Origin: Clostridia bacterium
Lineage (GTDB): Bacteria > Bacillota > Clostridia > Christensenellales > Borkfalkiaceae
DNA: 64,000 bases
Direction of reading: 5' to 3'
Assembly (NCBI GenBank): GCA_017886575.1
Contig: JAGHJP010000055.1
Location: 1 to 64,000, forward strand
Shown here: positions 1 through 8,626 of the stretch, one piece after another
Position numbering within the stretch: the first letter of the stretch is position 1
Layout: the number at the start of each line of letters is the position of its first letter
The notes under the pieces: model-generated
The model's input: the letters and a program-made list of their open reading frames with translations, nothing else
What the model was told of the DNA's origin: nothing
Databases searched by the model: none
Position numbers and translations under genes: made by a program

Positions 1-73
1 ACACCGCCGTCACGGCAAGCAGGAGCACCAGCCCGCTCATCAAGACGATCTTCTTTTTGTTTGACATAACCAT
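1..73 (-). CDS. spoIIIAH: Stage III sporulation protein SpoIIIAH, N-terminal fragment
   Basis: Only the first 24 codons lie inside the window. The frame starts with a short basic stretch (MVMSNKKK) followed by a hydrophobic segment, as expected for the single N-terminal membrane anchor of SpoIIIAH, the mother-cell partner of forespore SpoIIQ in the engulfment channel. The ATG at 73 is preferred because GGAGG lies about 8-9 nt upstream; a second in-frame ATG is at 67. The identity rests mainly on its position directly after spoIIIAG at the end of the operon; the diagnostic C-terminal domain is off the edge. Confidence 0.75.
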   Translation of the reverse strand, partial: MVMSNKKKIVLMSGLVLLLAVTAV

Positions 74-98
74 ATAATACGTCCTCCTTTTTGATGTT

Positions 99-464
99 TT
101 ATGTGGTCATTTTATAAATCAACACATCCTTCTGGCTGATGCCGAGCGCGGCGGCCGCGGCGCGCATCACGTCCATGCGCACGGACAGACTGTCCGCCCC
201 TTCGAACACCAGCACGACCCCTGCCGCATTGCCCTCTTCGTCCTCGTTGACGTAGGCTTCGATCTCGCCCACGCCGTCTATTTCGGACAGAATGGCGCAG
301 AGGCGGCTCTCCGTTTCGTTCATTTCATACGTCCCGCCCGCCCCGCCGTCCCCGCCGTTGCCCGTAAAGACAAAAAAGGCGAGAAGAAGCAGCAAGAGCG
401 CGGCAGCGCAGAGAAAGAGTATTTGGCGGAAACGTTTTTCTTTGAGCGTCTTACCGAGTTCCAT
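99..464 (-). CDS. spoIIIAG: Stage III sporulation protein SpoIIIAG
   Basis: A 121-residue protein with a basic N-terminus, one transmembrane helix at about residues 14-33, a Gly-rich linker (about 35-45) and a C-terminal ring-building-motif-like domain. The segments SRLCAILSEIDGVGEIEAYV and GVVLVFEGADS match the SpoIIIAG family; the family forms a multimeric ring in the mother-cell membrane of the SpoIIIA-SpoIIQ channel. It is shorter than the roughly 200-residue B. subtilis protein because the linker is reduced. Its start overlaps the end of spoIIIAF by 14 bp, indicating translational coupling. Confidence 0.9.
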   Translation of the reverse strand: MELGKTLKEKRFRQILFLCAAALLLLLLAFFVFTGNGGDGGAGGTYEMNETESRLCAILSEIDGVGEIEAYVNEDEEGNAAGVVLVFEGADSLSVRMDVMRAAAAALGISQKDVLIYKMTT

Positions 465-909
465 CGTACACCTCCACGTCGTCCGTTTCCAGCAGTTTTC
501 CGACCGTTTCGGCGATTTGAGTTATAATATTTATATGCTCCTCTTCCGCATTCATTCCGAAATTGTCGATATAAATTTTCACGCTCGCGCCGCCCGTTTC
601 TCCGCCCGCGGCGGCGAGAGAAACTTCCGCCCGCACGGTCACGCCGTACCGGCTTTTAAGCTCTCTTTCGACGGCGAGGGCGTAACTGTTATTTATATAC
701 GCGCCGTCCTGCGTGAAAATACTATCCGCAGACGAAAACTCCGTCGGATCCTGTCGGATGAACCCCAAAATCGGGCCGACGAGGGTGAGGATCATGCAGA
801 GTTTCAGTATCCCGCCGATGGTCCCCGAGAATTTTTTGCGCGGCATGACGAGGGTCACGACCGCCGTCAGGATCGCCATCCCCGCGATCGCCAGAACATA
901 AGCTTTCAT
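451..909 (-). CDS. spoIIIAF: Stage III sporulation protein SpoIIIAF
   Basis: A 152-residue protein with two N-terminal transmembrane helices (about residues 4-22 and 32-51) followed by a soluble alpha/beta domain, as in SpoIIIAF. The second half contains the ring-building-motif-like pattern with a VKIYIDNFG strand. It begins immediately after the spoIIIAE stop codon and overlaps spoIIIAG, so it is part of the same transcript. The family is a component of the mother-cell complex needed for late forespore gene expression. Sequence similarity in this family is low, so the order in the operon is the strongest evidence. Confidence 0.88.
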   Translation of the reverse strand: MKAYVLAIAGMAILTAVVTLVMPRKKFSGTIGGILKLCMILTLVGPILGFIRQDPTEFSSADSIFTQDGAYINNSYALAVERELKSRYGVTVRAEVSLAAAGGETGGASVKIYIDNFGMNAEEEHINIITQIAETVGKLLETDDVEVYDGTR

Positions 910-2139
910 CTACACGATCACCCCCGCCGAACAAATGAGCAGCAGCACGGTCAAAAAATACAAAAAGGCGATGCACAGAAGGCAGGCGACGAGATAGCCC
1001 GTGCTTTCGCTCAACTGCGTTAAAAAAGCGGCGATGCGCTCGTCTCCGACCGGCTCGCAGACCGCCGCCGTCAGCCGAAGCCCCAGCGAAAAGCCCGCCA
1101 CGGCGACCAGGGACGGTAATACGCCCGCGACGAGTACGAATATGCCGATCATGCCGACCGAATTTTTGATGAGGGCGCTGCCTGCGAGCACGAGGTCGAA
1201 CCCGCCCGACAGGAATCCGCCGACGATGGGCACGGAATTGGAGATGGCGTATTTTGCCGCCCGCAAGGAGATGCCGTCGTATGCCGCCGATGTCAGACCC
1301 TGTACGGATAAAAACACGCCGAATACCGCCACGCTCAACCCGATGAGCCATTTGTTTGCGCTCTTGAAGAGGGAAATGAATCCCTTCAATTTGATGTTTT
1401 CGCTGAGGTTGGATACCATGTTCAAAACGACGATGACCACCGTGAAGGGCAGAACGGCGCCCGTCAGGACTTCCGAAACGCCCCCGGAGAGAAAGGCGAC
1501 GGCGGGCTGGTAGACGGCGGCAGACACCGTTCCGCCGCTCGCCGCCATCAGCGTGAGCAAGATCGGGAATACGATCTCCATCTGCGTGCGCAGCGCCGTC
1601 ATGGTTTCAAAACAGAGGGAAAAAACGCTCACCGTCTGCGAAAGCAAGATGACCAACACCGCCGCATAACATACGAAAAAGATGATCTCCGCCGTGGAAT
1701 CGCGCAAAAACCCTGTCTTGACCGTGTTCAGGATACCGCACAGAAGGGCGACGGCGCAGATGAGCGCAAAGGTCGGCAGCATGTCGGAGAGCGATTGCGT
1801 GAGCAGGGAAAACAGGGCGGAAAACACGTTTTCATAGTCGAGCGTCCCCCCGTCGATGAGTTCGACGATCTTGTCCGCCACGTCCCAGGAAGAAAAATCT
1901 TCCAAAGAATCGAGATACTCCTGCAATTCCGTAAGGTCCAATTCGCCCACGAGTTCCTCGATGTTCTCCATGAGCTCTTCCCGCGCTTGCTCGCTTTCCG
2001 CCGCGTCGCTTGCGGCCGTCGAGAAAAATTGCGGCAGGTTTGCGCTCTTTGCGCTGTCCGGTCCTCCCGCGAAAGTAAAGAGCGACCAAGCCGCCACGAT
2101 CAGAAGCAGGAATGCGGCGAGCGGGAAAAGAGGCGACAA
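910..2139 (-). CDS. spoIIIAE: Stage III sporulation protein SpoIIIAE
   Basis: A polytopic membrane protein of about 409 residues (B. subtilis SpoIIIAE is about 400). It has an N-terminal signal-like helix, a soluble acidic region rich in Glu, Asp and Leu, then about seven or eight hydrophobic helices containing conserved-looking segments such as AVYQPAVAFLSGG and NSVPIVGGFLSGGFD. The start chosen is a TTG at 2139, preceded by AAAGGGG four nt upstream and lying just after the spoIIIAD stop. The frame stays open further upstream, but that part overlaps spoIIIAD and is not SpoIIIAE-like. The start codon is therefore inferred. Confidence 0.9.
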   Translation of the reverse strand: MSPLFPLAAFLLLIVAAWSLFTFAGGPDSAKSANLPQFFSTAASDAAESEQAREELMENIEELVGELDLTELQEYLDSLEDFSSWDVADKIVELIDGGTLDYENVFSALFSLLTQSLSDMLPTFALICAVALLCGILNTVKTGFLRDSTAEIIFFVCYAAVLVILLSQTVSVFSLCFETMTALRTQMEIVFPILLTLMAASGGTVSAAVYQPAVAFLSGGVSEVLTGAVLPFTVVIVVLNMVSNLSENIKLKGFISLFKSANKWLIGLSVAVFGVFLSVQGLTSAAYDGISLRAAKYAISNSVPIVGGFLSGGFDLVLAGSALIKNSVGMIGIFVLVAGVLPSLVAVAGFSLGLRLTAAVCEPVGDERIAAFLTQLSESTGYLVACLLCIAFLYFLTVLLLICSAGVIV

Positions 2140-2156
2140 AATGCCCCTTTTCCGAC

Positions 2157-2549
2157 CTATAACAGTGCGAGAAAGTCGGAGATAAGGGCGATCAATGCGC
2201 GCAGAATTGGCAAAGAGAGCGCCAGAATGGTAATTTTTCCGCATAGTTCCACCTTGGACGCGAGGGAGGCGCTGCCGAAGTCGTTCAAAAGATCGGCAGA
2301 AAATTCTGTCAGGTATCCCACGCCGATGATCTTCAATAGAATTTTGACGACGGCGTCGTCGATACCCGTCATGGCGACCAGTTCGTCGAAAAGGGAAAAG
2401 GTCTCTTTGAGCATGTCCAGCGCGGACAGGAGCAAAACGATGACCCCCGCAAGCATCGCGGCGAAGGCAAGTTCGGGCTTGACGTTTTTCAGAATGATGA
2501 CCGTCAACGCCGTCACGATGGCTATCCCGATGATCCTGAAAAGTTCCAT
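2157..2549 (-). CDS. spoIIIAD: Stage III sporulation protein SpoIIIAD
   Basis: A 130-residue membrane protein with about four hydrophobic helices. The motifs IIGIAIVTALTVIILKN at the N-terminus and GVGYLTEFSADLLNDFGSAS in the centre are typical of SpoIIIAD. It is one of the two small integral membrane proteins of the spoIIIA channel, related in sequence to SpoIIIAC. It is separated from spoIIIAC by 73 bp and runs almost directly into spoIIIAE. The length matches the family. Confidence 0.93.
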   Translation of the reverse strand: MELFRIIGIAIVTALTVIILKNVKPELAFAAMLAGVIVLLLSALDMLKETFSLFDELVAMTGIDDAVVKILLKIIGVGYLTEFSADLLNDFGSASLASKVELCGKITILALSLPILRALIALISDFLALL

Positions 2550-2622
2550 TGCTCCTTTCCTTTACCTTTCCGATTTCTGTCCCGGCCGCGTTCCGCATGC
2601 AAGCCTTTTCGCCGCGCAGCGG

Positions 2623-2820
2623 CTAATATAGTTCGAAGATGCGGCGGATCTCCTCGAAGAGATCGCCGACCATGCCGATGACGACGGTCAGCACGATGAC
2701 CAGCCCCACAAGACTGACCAACGTGGCGATGTCGTCGCGGTCGGACTTTTTGAGTACCTGACAGACCACGGTGATGATGATGCCCACCGCGGCGATTTTG
2801 AAAATGACCGAAATATCCAT
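2623..2820 (-). CDS. spoIIIAC: Stage III sporulation protein SpoIIIAC
   Basis: A 65-residue protein with two transmembrane helices. The sequence MDISVIFKIAAVGIIITVV followed by VLKKSDRDDIATLVSLVGLV is characteristic of SpoIIIAC, and the length is that of the family. The ATG at 2820 is chosen because it gives the canonical MDIS-type N-terminus; the frame is open for 18 codons further upstream without family-like sequence. It is separated from spoIIIAB by an unusually long spacer of about 225 bp that contains a strong hairpin. Confidence 0.93.
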   Translation of the reverse strand: MDISVIFKIAAVGIIITVVCQVLKKSDRDDIATLVSLVGLVIVLTVVIGMVGDLFEEIRRIFELY

Positions 2821-2923
2821 ACCTTTCACACAAAACCCCGGATCGGAAGGGCGGAGACGCGAATTTGCCGGCAAAAAACTCCTGCCGCAAGAGATAAGCG
2901 AACAAAAAAGTCACACTGCGGCG

Positions 2924-2955
2924 GGGACGGCGGGATGCGACGGGCACGCCGTCCC
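2924..2955 (-). other. Strong hairpin in the spoIIIAB-spoIIIAC spacer
   Basis: A perfect 9-bp inverted repeat (GGGACGGCG / CGCCGTCCC) with a 14-nt loop. No U-run follows, so it is not an obvious terminator. It sits in a roughly 225-bp non-coding spacer within an otherwise tightly packed operon. An mRNA processing or stability element is possible but is inference. Confidence 0.55.
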
Positions 2956-3044
2956 GTCCTCTGAAAATGCACTCGCCGCAAATGCAAATGCGCATGCGGT
3001 TTACATTTTTCGGTCAAAACGGCAAAGAAACGGGCGGCATGCGT

Positions 3045-3509
3045 TCAAACGAGCAGGATAACGACGATCAGCCCAAGAAGGAAGCCAAGTTTGACGTACA
3101 GATCGGTGTAACGGGCGGCGTCCTTGTCGCTTTGCTCCCTGCGCCCGGCGAGTTTTCCCGTCACGGAATCGAAATATTTTTTCTGTGCCGCGTAGTCGCT
3201 CTTGCCGAGAAAGGAAAAATATTCCCGCAGAAAATCGTTGTCCTCCTTGCCCAGAAAGTCGATCTTTCCCTCCCAGGCATGTTTTTTTTCGTATTCGGAC
3301 AAAAACGCCCCGAAGACGCCCTCCGATTTGAATTGATCGAGCACCGCACCCAGCGGACGGCGGGTGTAGCCCGCTTCCGCCAGAAAACATTGATGAAACT
3401 TTTCCCATGCAACGTAAAACTTTTTGGCGCTGCGGTATTTCCCCGACAGAAAATAACCTAAATATGTCAGAAAGAGTACTATGCAAATATATAGAATGTA
3501 GACGATCAT
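3045..3509 (-). CDS. spoIIIAB: Stage III sporulation protein SpoIIIAB
   Basis: A 154-residue protein with an N-terminal transmembrane helix (about 3-21), a helical soluble domain rich in charged residues, and a C-terminal hydrophobic helix (LGFLLGLIVVILLV). This is the architecture of SpoIIIAB, whose fold resembles GspF of type II secretion systems. The ATG overlaps the end of spoIIIAA by 4 bp. Residue conservation is weak, so the call leans on size, topology and position between spoIIIAA and spoIIIAC. Confidence 0.85.
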   Translation of the reverse strand: MIVYILYICIVLFLTYLGYFLSGKYRSAKKFYVAWEKFHQCFLAEAGYTRRPLGAVLDQFKSEGVFGAFLSEYEKKHAWEGKIDFLGKEDNDFLREYFSFLGKSDYAAQKKYFDSVTGKLAGRREQSDKDAARYTDLYVKLGFLLGLIVVILLV

Positions 3510-4354
3510 AGTAAATTTTGCAGGTTCTCATCGTAGATACCTTCGGCTTGTCCGATGCGTTCCCTGCCGAAACGGACATACCGTTCGAACATCCTGTGCG
3601 GAAAATCGCGTATATCCCGTCCGAAATGCGCGCTGGCAATGACGACGAGCCCCGCGTCCAAAGCCTGCCCGACGGCAGCATAGTCCTCTTCCTGCAATTC
3701 ATCCGTGAAAATGACGTCTGGGCGCAGGGCGCGCAGCCCGAAGGAAAAGGTCTCGCGTTTCCCCGCGAATTTTAATACGTCGGCGTCGCCCGCATCGAAC
3801 GCGGACAGCTCTCCCCGTTCGTCGGCGACGAGAATATTTTTTTCGGGATATTTTTCTGCGATCAGGCGGCAAAGTTCGCGCAGAACGGTCGTCTTGCCGT
3901 AACCGGGTGCGGAAAGAAGAATGCAGCTGCGCAATTTGTCCCTTTCGCAATGCGCAAAGACCTCGTCGGCGCAGTGTTCCACGGGATGCGGGATGCGGAT
4001 GCAGACCGAACGCACGTCCCGCAGGGCGATGATCTTGCCGTTTTCGCGCACCAACGTCCCCGCCAGCCCGAGGCGTACGCCTTCTTTCGTCGTCAGGAAA
4101 CATTCCTTCATCTGCTCGGCGCAGGAATAGATCGAATAATCGCCGGCGGCGAAAATGCACGCCTCTATTTCTTCCGTTCCGACGACGATCGCCCGCTCAC
4201 GCCGCCGGACAATGCCGTCTTCGCCGAGAAAGACATATTCCCCCCGATAATTGACGCGCACGGGGCGTTCGGCGCGCAGGCGTATCTCGTAGAGCAGATT
4301 GCCGTTTAAGTTTTTCAGCCCGCCTTGCACGGACGGCGGCAGGAATTCATACAT
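3506..4354 (-). CDS. spoIIIAA: Stage III sporulation ATPase SpoIIIAA
   Basis: A 282-residue cytoplasmic ATPase of the mother cell, related to secretion ATPases. The Walker A motif GYGKTT is at residues 151-156 (SAPGYGKTTVLRELCRLI), followed by VADERGE at about 176-182 and an acidic DVIFTDEL segment near 215. It is the first gene of the operon and should energise the channel. The ATG at 4354 gives a family-like N-terminus (MYEFLPPSVQ), but no Shine-Dalgarno sequence precedes it. A promoter-like sequence ends only a few bases upstream, suggesting a nearly leaderless transcript. Confidence 0.93.
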   Translation of the reverse strand: MYEFLPPSVQGGLKNLNGNLLYEIRLRAERPVRVNYRGEYVFLGEDGIVRRRERAIVVGTEEIEACIFAAGDYSIYSCAEQMKECFLTTKEGVRLGLAGTLVRENGKIIALRDVRSVCIRIPHPVEHCADEVFAHCERDKLRSCILLSAPGYGKTTVLRELCRLIAEKYPEKNILVADERGELSAFDAGDADVLKFAGKRETFSFGLRALRPDVIFTDELQEEDYAAVGQALDAGLVVIASAHFGRDIRDFPHRMFERYVRFGRERIGQAEGIYDENLQNLL

Positions 4355-4361
4355 TTGCTAT

Positions 4362-4390
4362 ATACTATGCGGACAAGTCCCCGATTATCA
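4362..4390 (-). promoter_or_regulatory. Candidate sigma-E-type promoter of the spoIIIA operon
   Basis: Reading the minus strand, TGATAAT is followed after 14 bp by CATAGTAT. This fits the spacing and part of the sigma-E consensus (-10 CATACA-T). The B. subtilis spoIIIA operon is known to be sigma-E dependent. The predicted start of transcription is within a few bases of the spoIIIAA ATG. The match is partial, so this is an inference. Confidence 0.4.
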
Positions 4391-4423
4391 CTCTTTCCGC
4401 CGTTCTTCCCTCTCCCGCGAATA

Positions 4424-4460
4424 CAAAAAGAGAGCCTGCCCTCGCAAGGCAGACCCTCTT
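4424..4460 (-). terminator. Intrinsic terminator downstream of htpG
   Basis: On the minus strand a 12-bp stem with two G-U pairs (arms 4448-4459 and 4429-4440, loop of 7) is followed by a run of five to six T residues. It lies 34 bp past the htpG stop and before the spoIIIA promoter, so it separates the two units. Confidence 0.85.
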
Positions 4461-4493
4461 GAAAATAAAAACGGAGAGATAAAACTTTGTTTT

Positions 4494-6338
4494 TTACGCC
4501 TGTTTCGCGTAGTCCTGCATGAGTTGCAGGTTGTTCGCCGTAAATTCCTTCATCTCGTCGGGCGTCAGTTTCCTGTACGAGAGTAGCGCCAGGTAATAGA
4601 TATGATTGACGAGGAATTTCTGTTTTTCGGCGGGCAGGCCCTTGACGCTCTTCACCGCCCCGTTGGTCGCATTGACGACCAAAGTGAGCTGCTGCGGCAT
4701 TTCGCCCATGCCGTAGAAACGGTTCATTTCGCCCATACGGCGCATGAACTCGTCCGCATTGACGACGGCGGGCACGTCGGCGTTTTTCAGAGCGCTCACA
4801 CGCACGGTCACGTTTTTCTCTTTCAGCTCGTCGGCGAAGATCTTTTCGATCTGTTCATTGTCCTTTTTGACGTTTTCGTCCGTGTTCTCCGCCGCTTTCA
4901 GGGCTTCGTCCACGTCCGCATCGATCCGCAGGAAACGCACTTTGCGCGGCTCTTTGTATTCGACGAAACTGATGAAGTGCGGATCGAGATAGTTGTCGCA
5001 GCGGACGGCGTCCAGCCCCGCGTCCCGGAACATGCCGATGTACTGCGATTGCAGATTTTCGTCCGAAACGTAGTAGACCGCCTTTGCCTGTTTGCCCTCC
5101 TTGGCTTCCTCGTCGGTGAGTTCTGTCCCGAAGAGGGATGTCAGCGGCACATACTTCCCTTCCAGGTTCTTGTAGATGATGATGTCCTTTACCTTCTGAT
5201 AGAAGTCCTCATCTTTCATGCAGCCGAATTTGACGAAAACGGATGTATCGTCCCAGCATTTTTCGAATTTTTCCCTGTCCTTATTGAAGAGATCGATGAG
5301 CGCGTCCGCCACCTTTTTGGCGATGTATTTGGAAATCTTCTGCACCTGCCTGTCGTTTTGCAGGAAACTGCGCGACACGTTCAGCGGAATGTCGGGGCAG
5401 TCGATGACGCCGTTCAGGAGCATGAGGTATTCGGGAATGACTTCCTTGATGTTTTCCGCGATGAATACCTGGTTGCAGAAGAGTTTTACCTTGCCGCGCT
5501 CCAATTCGACCTTGTTGCGTACTTTGGGAAAATAGAGGATGCCCTTCAGGCGGTAAGGGTATTCCATGTTCAGGTGCACCCAGAAAAGCGGGTCGGTGTA
5601 GTCCGAAAAGGTCTCCCGATAGAAAGTGTTGTATTCCTCTTCCGTGCAGTCCGCGGGATTTTTCAGATAGAGCGGGCTGGTGTTGTTGACCGGCTTGTCG
5701 TCCTTGCCCTTAAAATCGACATAGATATTATAGGGCATGAATTCGCAGTACTTTCTGACGAGCGAGCGGATGGTGTTCTCGTTCAGGAATTCCTCTTCCC
5801 CTTCGGCGATGTGCATGACGACCTTCGTGCCGCGGTCGGCTTTGTCGCATTCCTCGATGGAATACGTGGAGTTGCCGTCCGATTCCCAATGCACCGCGGG
5901 CGCGTCCCGGTAAGACTTCGTGAAGATCTCGATGTCGTCCGAAACCATGTAGGCGGAATAGAAACCGAGCCCGAAGTGGCCGATGATGCCGTCGCCGCCC
6001 GCCTTTTCGTATTTGGACAAAAAGTCCGCCGCACCCGAAAAGGCGATCTGGGTGATATACCTCTCGACTTCCTCTTCGGTCATGCCGATGCCGTTGTCCT
6101 CGACGGTCAGCGTCCTGGCGTCCTTATCAACGGCGATCTTGACGCAGTACTCGGCATTTTCCGCGGGCGCGGGCGCCGAACCGAGGTCGACGAGCTTTTT
6201 ATATTTCGTGATGGCGTCGGTGGCGTTCGCCACGATCTCGCGCAAGAAGATATCCTTGTCCGAATAGAGCCATTTCTTGATGATCGGCATCATGTTTTCG
6301 CTCGAAATCTGAATGTTGCCTTGTCTTTTCGTACTCAT
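4494..6338 (-). CDS. htpG: Molecular chaperone HtpG (Hsp90)
   Basis: A 614-residue bacterial Hsp90. The N-terminal GHKL ATPase domain shows VANATDAITKYKKL (helix with the catalytic Glu region), VEDNGIGM (Asp binding adenine) and GHFGLGFYSAYMV (ATP lid). The middle domain and the C-terminal dimerisation domain follow in normal order, and the length is close to the family average of about 620-630. It would act in the cytosol in protein folding under stress. It has its own terminator and is preceded by the ispH terminator, so it is probably monocistronic. A good GGAGG lies upstream of the ATG at 6338. Confidence 0.97.
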   Translation of the reverse strand: MSTKRQGNIQISSENMMPIIKKWLYSDKDIFLREIVANATDAITKYKKLVDLGSAPAPAENAEYCVKIAVDKDARTLTVEDNGIGMTEEEVERYITQIAFSGAADFLSKYEKAGGDGIIGHFGLGFYSAYMVSDDIEIFTKSYRDAPAVHWESDGNSTYSIEECDKADRGTKVVMHIAEGEEEFLNENTIRSLVRKYCEFMPYNIYVDFKGKDDKPVNNTSPLYLKNPADCTEEEYNTFYRETFSDYTDPLFWVHLNMEYPYRLKGILYFPKVRNKVELERGKVKLFCNQVFIAENIKEVIPEYLMLLNGVIDCPDIPLNVSRSFLQNDRQVQKISKYIAKKVADALIDLFNKDREKFEKCWDDTSVFVKFGCMKDEDFYQKVKDIIIYKNLEGKYVPLTSLFGTELTDEEAKEGKQAKAVYYVSDENLQSQYIGMFRDAGLDAVRCDNYLDPHFISFVEYKEPRKVRFLRIDADVDEALKAAENTDENVKKDNEQIEKIFADELKEKNVTVRVSALKNADVPAVVNADEFMRRMGEMNRFYGMGEMPQQLTLVVNATNGAVKSVKGLPAEKQKFLVNHIYYLALLSYRKLTPDEMKEFTANNLQLMQDYAKQA

Positions 6339-6393
6339 ATTGTCTGTGCCTCCTGAGGTGTCAGTACCATAATTTTTTACACATTAATATATA

Positions 6394-6425
6394 AACGAAA
6401 GCCCCGCGCCTTAAACGCGCGGGGC
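6394..6425 (-). terminator. Intrinsic terminator downstream of ispH-rpsA
   Basis: A perfect 9-bp GC-rich stem (GCCCCGCGC at 6401-6409 with GCGCGGGGC at 6417-6425), loop of 7, followed on the minus strand by CTTTCGTTT. The T-tract is interrupted, but the stem is strong and it lies 29 bp beyond the stop codon. Confidence 0.75.
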
Positions 6426-6453
6426 CGTGATTTTCAAATTTTTATAACGTTTT

Positions 6454-8538
6454 TCAGTTTTCGTCATGCTGACCGAGGAGATCGCCGATGGAAGCGCCGC
6501 CGACGGAATCTTCCCTCCAGGAAGTCATCTCGTCAGAATATTCTCTCGGCTCCCTTCTGCTCCTCTTGGATCGAGGCGCATCGCCCTCCTCGCGCTCGCG
6601 GCGCGCGGGCTGTTCGGGACGGGGCTGCAACGCCTTGATGGAGAGGGACATCTTCTTCGCCGCGGGATCCAATGCGAGGATCTTCGCCTGCACTTCCTGT
6701 CCGATGCTCAGCGCGGAAGTGGGATTTTCCAGCCATTCATAGGAGATCTGGGAAACGTGCACCAGACCGTCCACGCCCTTTTCCACTTCTACGAATGCGC
6801 CGAACGGCGTGATGCGCACGACCTTGCCTTCGATGACGTCGCCCTCGGCATACTTGCCGGCAACGAGGTCCCAAGGCTGGGGCTGCAACTGCTTATAGCC
6901 GATGGAAACCTTCTTTTTCTCTTCGTCCACTTTGAGGACTTTGAACTGATAGGTCTGCCCGATCTCGAGAACGTCGGTGACCTTCTTGACGCCCGTCCAG
7001 GACAGGTCGGAGATGTGCGCCAGGCAGTCGAACCCGTTGACGGAAACGAAAGCGCCGAAATCGGTCACACGCTCCACTTTGCCCTCCACGACGTCGTCGA
7101 CGTGAATGTTGGCGAAAAATTCGGCTTCGCGCGCCTGTTTCTCGGCTTCGCGCGCCTGCTTTTCCGCTTCGATGATGACTCTCTGCGAGGCGATGATCTC
7201 CTTCCTTCTCTCGTTCTTGATCTCGATCGCCTTCAGGCGGAGTTTCTTACCGACATATTTGGTCAGATCGTTGACATAGCCGCTTCTGATCTCCCTGGCG
7301 GGGACAAAAACGGAATAGGTCCCGAGAGAGGAGGTAAGGCCGCCCTTGTTGGAGCCCGTGCAGACCACGGAGAACTCCTCGCCCGCTTCGATGGAAGCGA
7401 TCATGGCTTCTTCCTCTTTCGCCTGTTTGATCATCTTCTGGGAAAGCCTGACGGGCTTGAGATCGGTGATCATGAGTTCGATCTCATCGCCGACTTTCGC
7501 GGCATACGCCTCTTTGGAATACTCTTCGCAGTCCACTTCGCTTTTATCGAGGAGGATCTCTTTCTTCGTACCGGGCAAAAGAACTTGCAAACCGTCATCC
7601 GTCGCATCGGAGATGATAGCCTTTACGATATCTCCTTTCTTAAACTTCGTCTGTGCGTTGTCCATGCCCGCAACGACATCTTCCATTGTCGTCACATTCT
7701 CTTCTGTTTCGATGTCTACCATTTTTGTGAGAACCTCCCGGGTCTGCTCGTCAGGCGTGCTCGCGCCCGTCACGATACCCAACCTTTTAAAATTTTTGAT
7801 GATTTCTTTGTCAAACGAGTCCGCGTTTTCCAAACGAAAAACGTGCGTGCAATGCTCCTTGCAGACGTCGCAAAGCTTGTTGGTGTTGCTGGAATTGAGC
7901 CCGCCGATCACCAACATCGCGTCGCATTGCCGCGCCAATTTTTCGGCTTCCGCTTGTCGTTCTATAGTAGTATAACAAATTGTTTTGAAAACTGCAACTT
8001 TTTTTTTGCATACTTTTTCAATAATTTTTATAATTTTATCAAATTTCTTTGCGGAAAAGGTCGTTTGCACGACGACGCTCACCTCTTTGTCCGCCAAAAC
8101 CGAAAAATCTTCCCCTTCGTCGCTGAATACATACGCCGTATTTCCGCACCAGCCATTGATGCCGATGACCTCGGGGTGGCTCTTGCCGCCGATGATGACC
8201 ACCGTCCTGCCCGCCGCATATTCCCGTTCCACGATCTTCTGCGTGCGCCGCACGAATCCGCAGGTACAGTCGATGACGTTGATCCCCTTCTCCTCGCAAT
8301 AGCGGTAAACTTCCTTGCCAACGCCGTGCGAACGGATGATGACCGAACAGCCCGCGGGCAGCTCTTCGAGTTCTTCCGTCGTGCGGATGCCGCGCCTTTC
8401 GATGCGCGCCACCACGTCGGGATTGTGGATGATCTCCCCGTAGATAAAAGTGTTTTCGGGTGGAACGCTCATTGCCGTGTCCACGGCTTTGCGTACCCCG
8501 CGGCAGAACCCGCCGCTCGCGGCGATGAATACCTGCAT
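6454..8538 (-). CDS. ispH: 4-hydroxy-3-methylbut-2-enyl diphosphate reductase fused to ribosomal protein S1
   Basis: A 694-residue fusion protein. Residues 1 to about 280 are IspH, the [4Fe-4S] enzyme making IPP and DMAPP in the last step of the MEP pathway. Candidate cluster ligands are Cys12 (GGFCRGV), Cys93 (CTCGF) and Cys188 (TICYTT). From about residue 300 there are four S1 RNA-binding repeats; the last two (VVEGKVERVTDFGAFV, VIEGKVVRITPFGAFV) are the best conserved. The tail is charged and Arg-rich. This fusion is a known feature of Clostridia. The gene follows plsC and the cytidylate kinase gene, a conserved clostridial order. Confidence 0.96.
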   Translation of the reverse strand: MQVFIAASGGFCRGVRKAVDTAMSVPPENTFIYGEIIHNPDVVARIERRGIRTTEELEELPAGCSVIIRSHGVGKEVYRYCEEKGINVIDCTCGFVRRTQKIVEREYAAGRTVVIIGGKSHPEVIGINGWCGNTAYVFSDEGEDFSVLADKEVSVVVQTTFSAKKFDKIIKIIEKVCKKKVAVFKTICYTTIERQAEAEKLARQCDAMLVIGGLNSSNTNKLCDVCKEHCTHVFRLENADSFDKEIIKNFKRLGIVTGASTPDEQTREVLTKMVDIETEENVTTMEDVVAGMDNAQTKFKKGDIVKAIISDATDDGLQVLLPGTKKEILLDKSEVDCEEYSKEAYAAKVGDEIELMITDLKPVRLSQKMIKQAKEEEAMIASIEAGEEFSVVCTGSNKGGLTSSLGTYSVFVPAREIRSGYVNDLTKYVGKKLRLKAIEIKNERRKEIIASQRVIIEAEKQAREAEKQAREAEFFANIHVDDVVEGKVERVTDFGAFVSVNGFDCLAHISDLSWTGVKKVTDVLEIGQTYQFKVLKVDEEKKKVSIGYKQLQPQPWDLVAGKYAEGDVIEGKVVRITPFGAFVEVEKGVDGLVHVSQISYEWLENPTSALSIGQEVQAKILALDPAAKKMSLSIKALQPRPEQPARREREEGDAPRSKRSRREPREYSDEMTSWREDSVGGASIGDLLGQHDEN

Positions 8539-8626
8539 ACAGTTTCCCCTCTGCGTCCGTTTTTCATCGCGTCACCGCGTCGCCGTGCGGACGCACACGG
8601 TATATTCTGTGAAAAACGGCCGGCGT

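Noticed and set aside
4602-6356. Open frame of about 580 codons opposite htpG
   Set aside because: Low-complexity Val/Phe/Asp/His composition typical of antisense reading; htpG is unmistakable.
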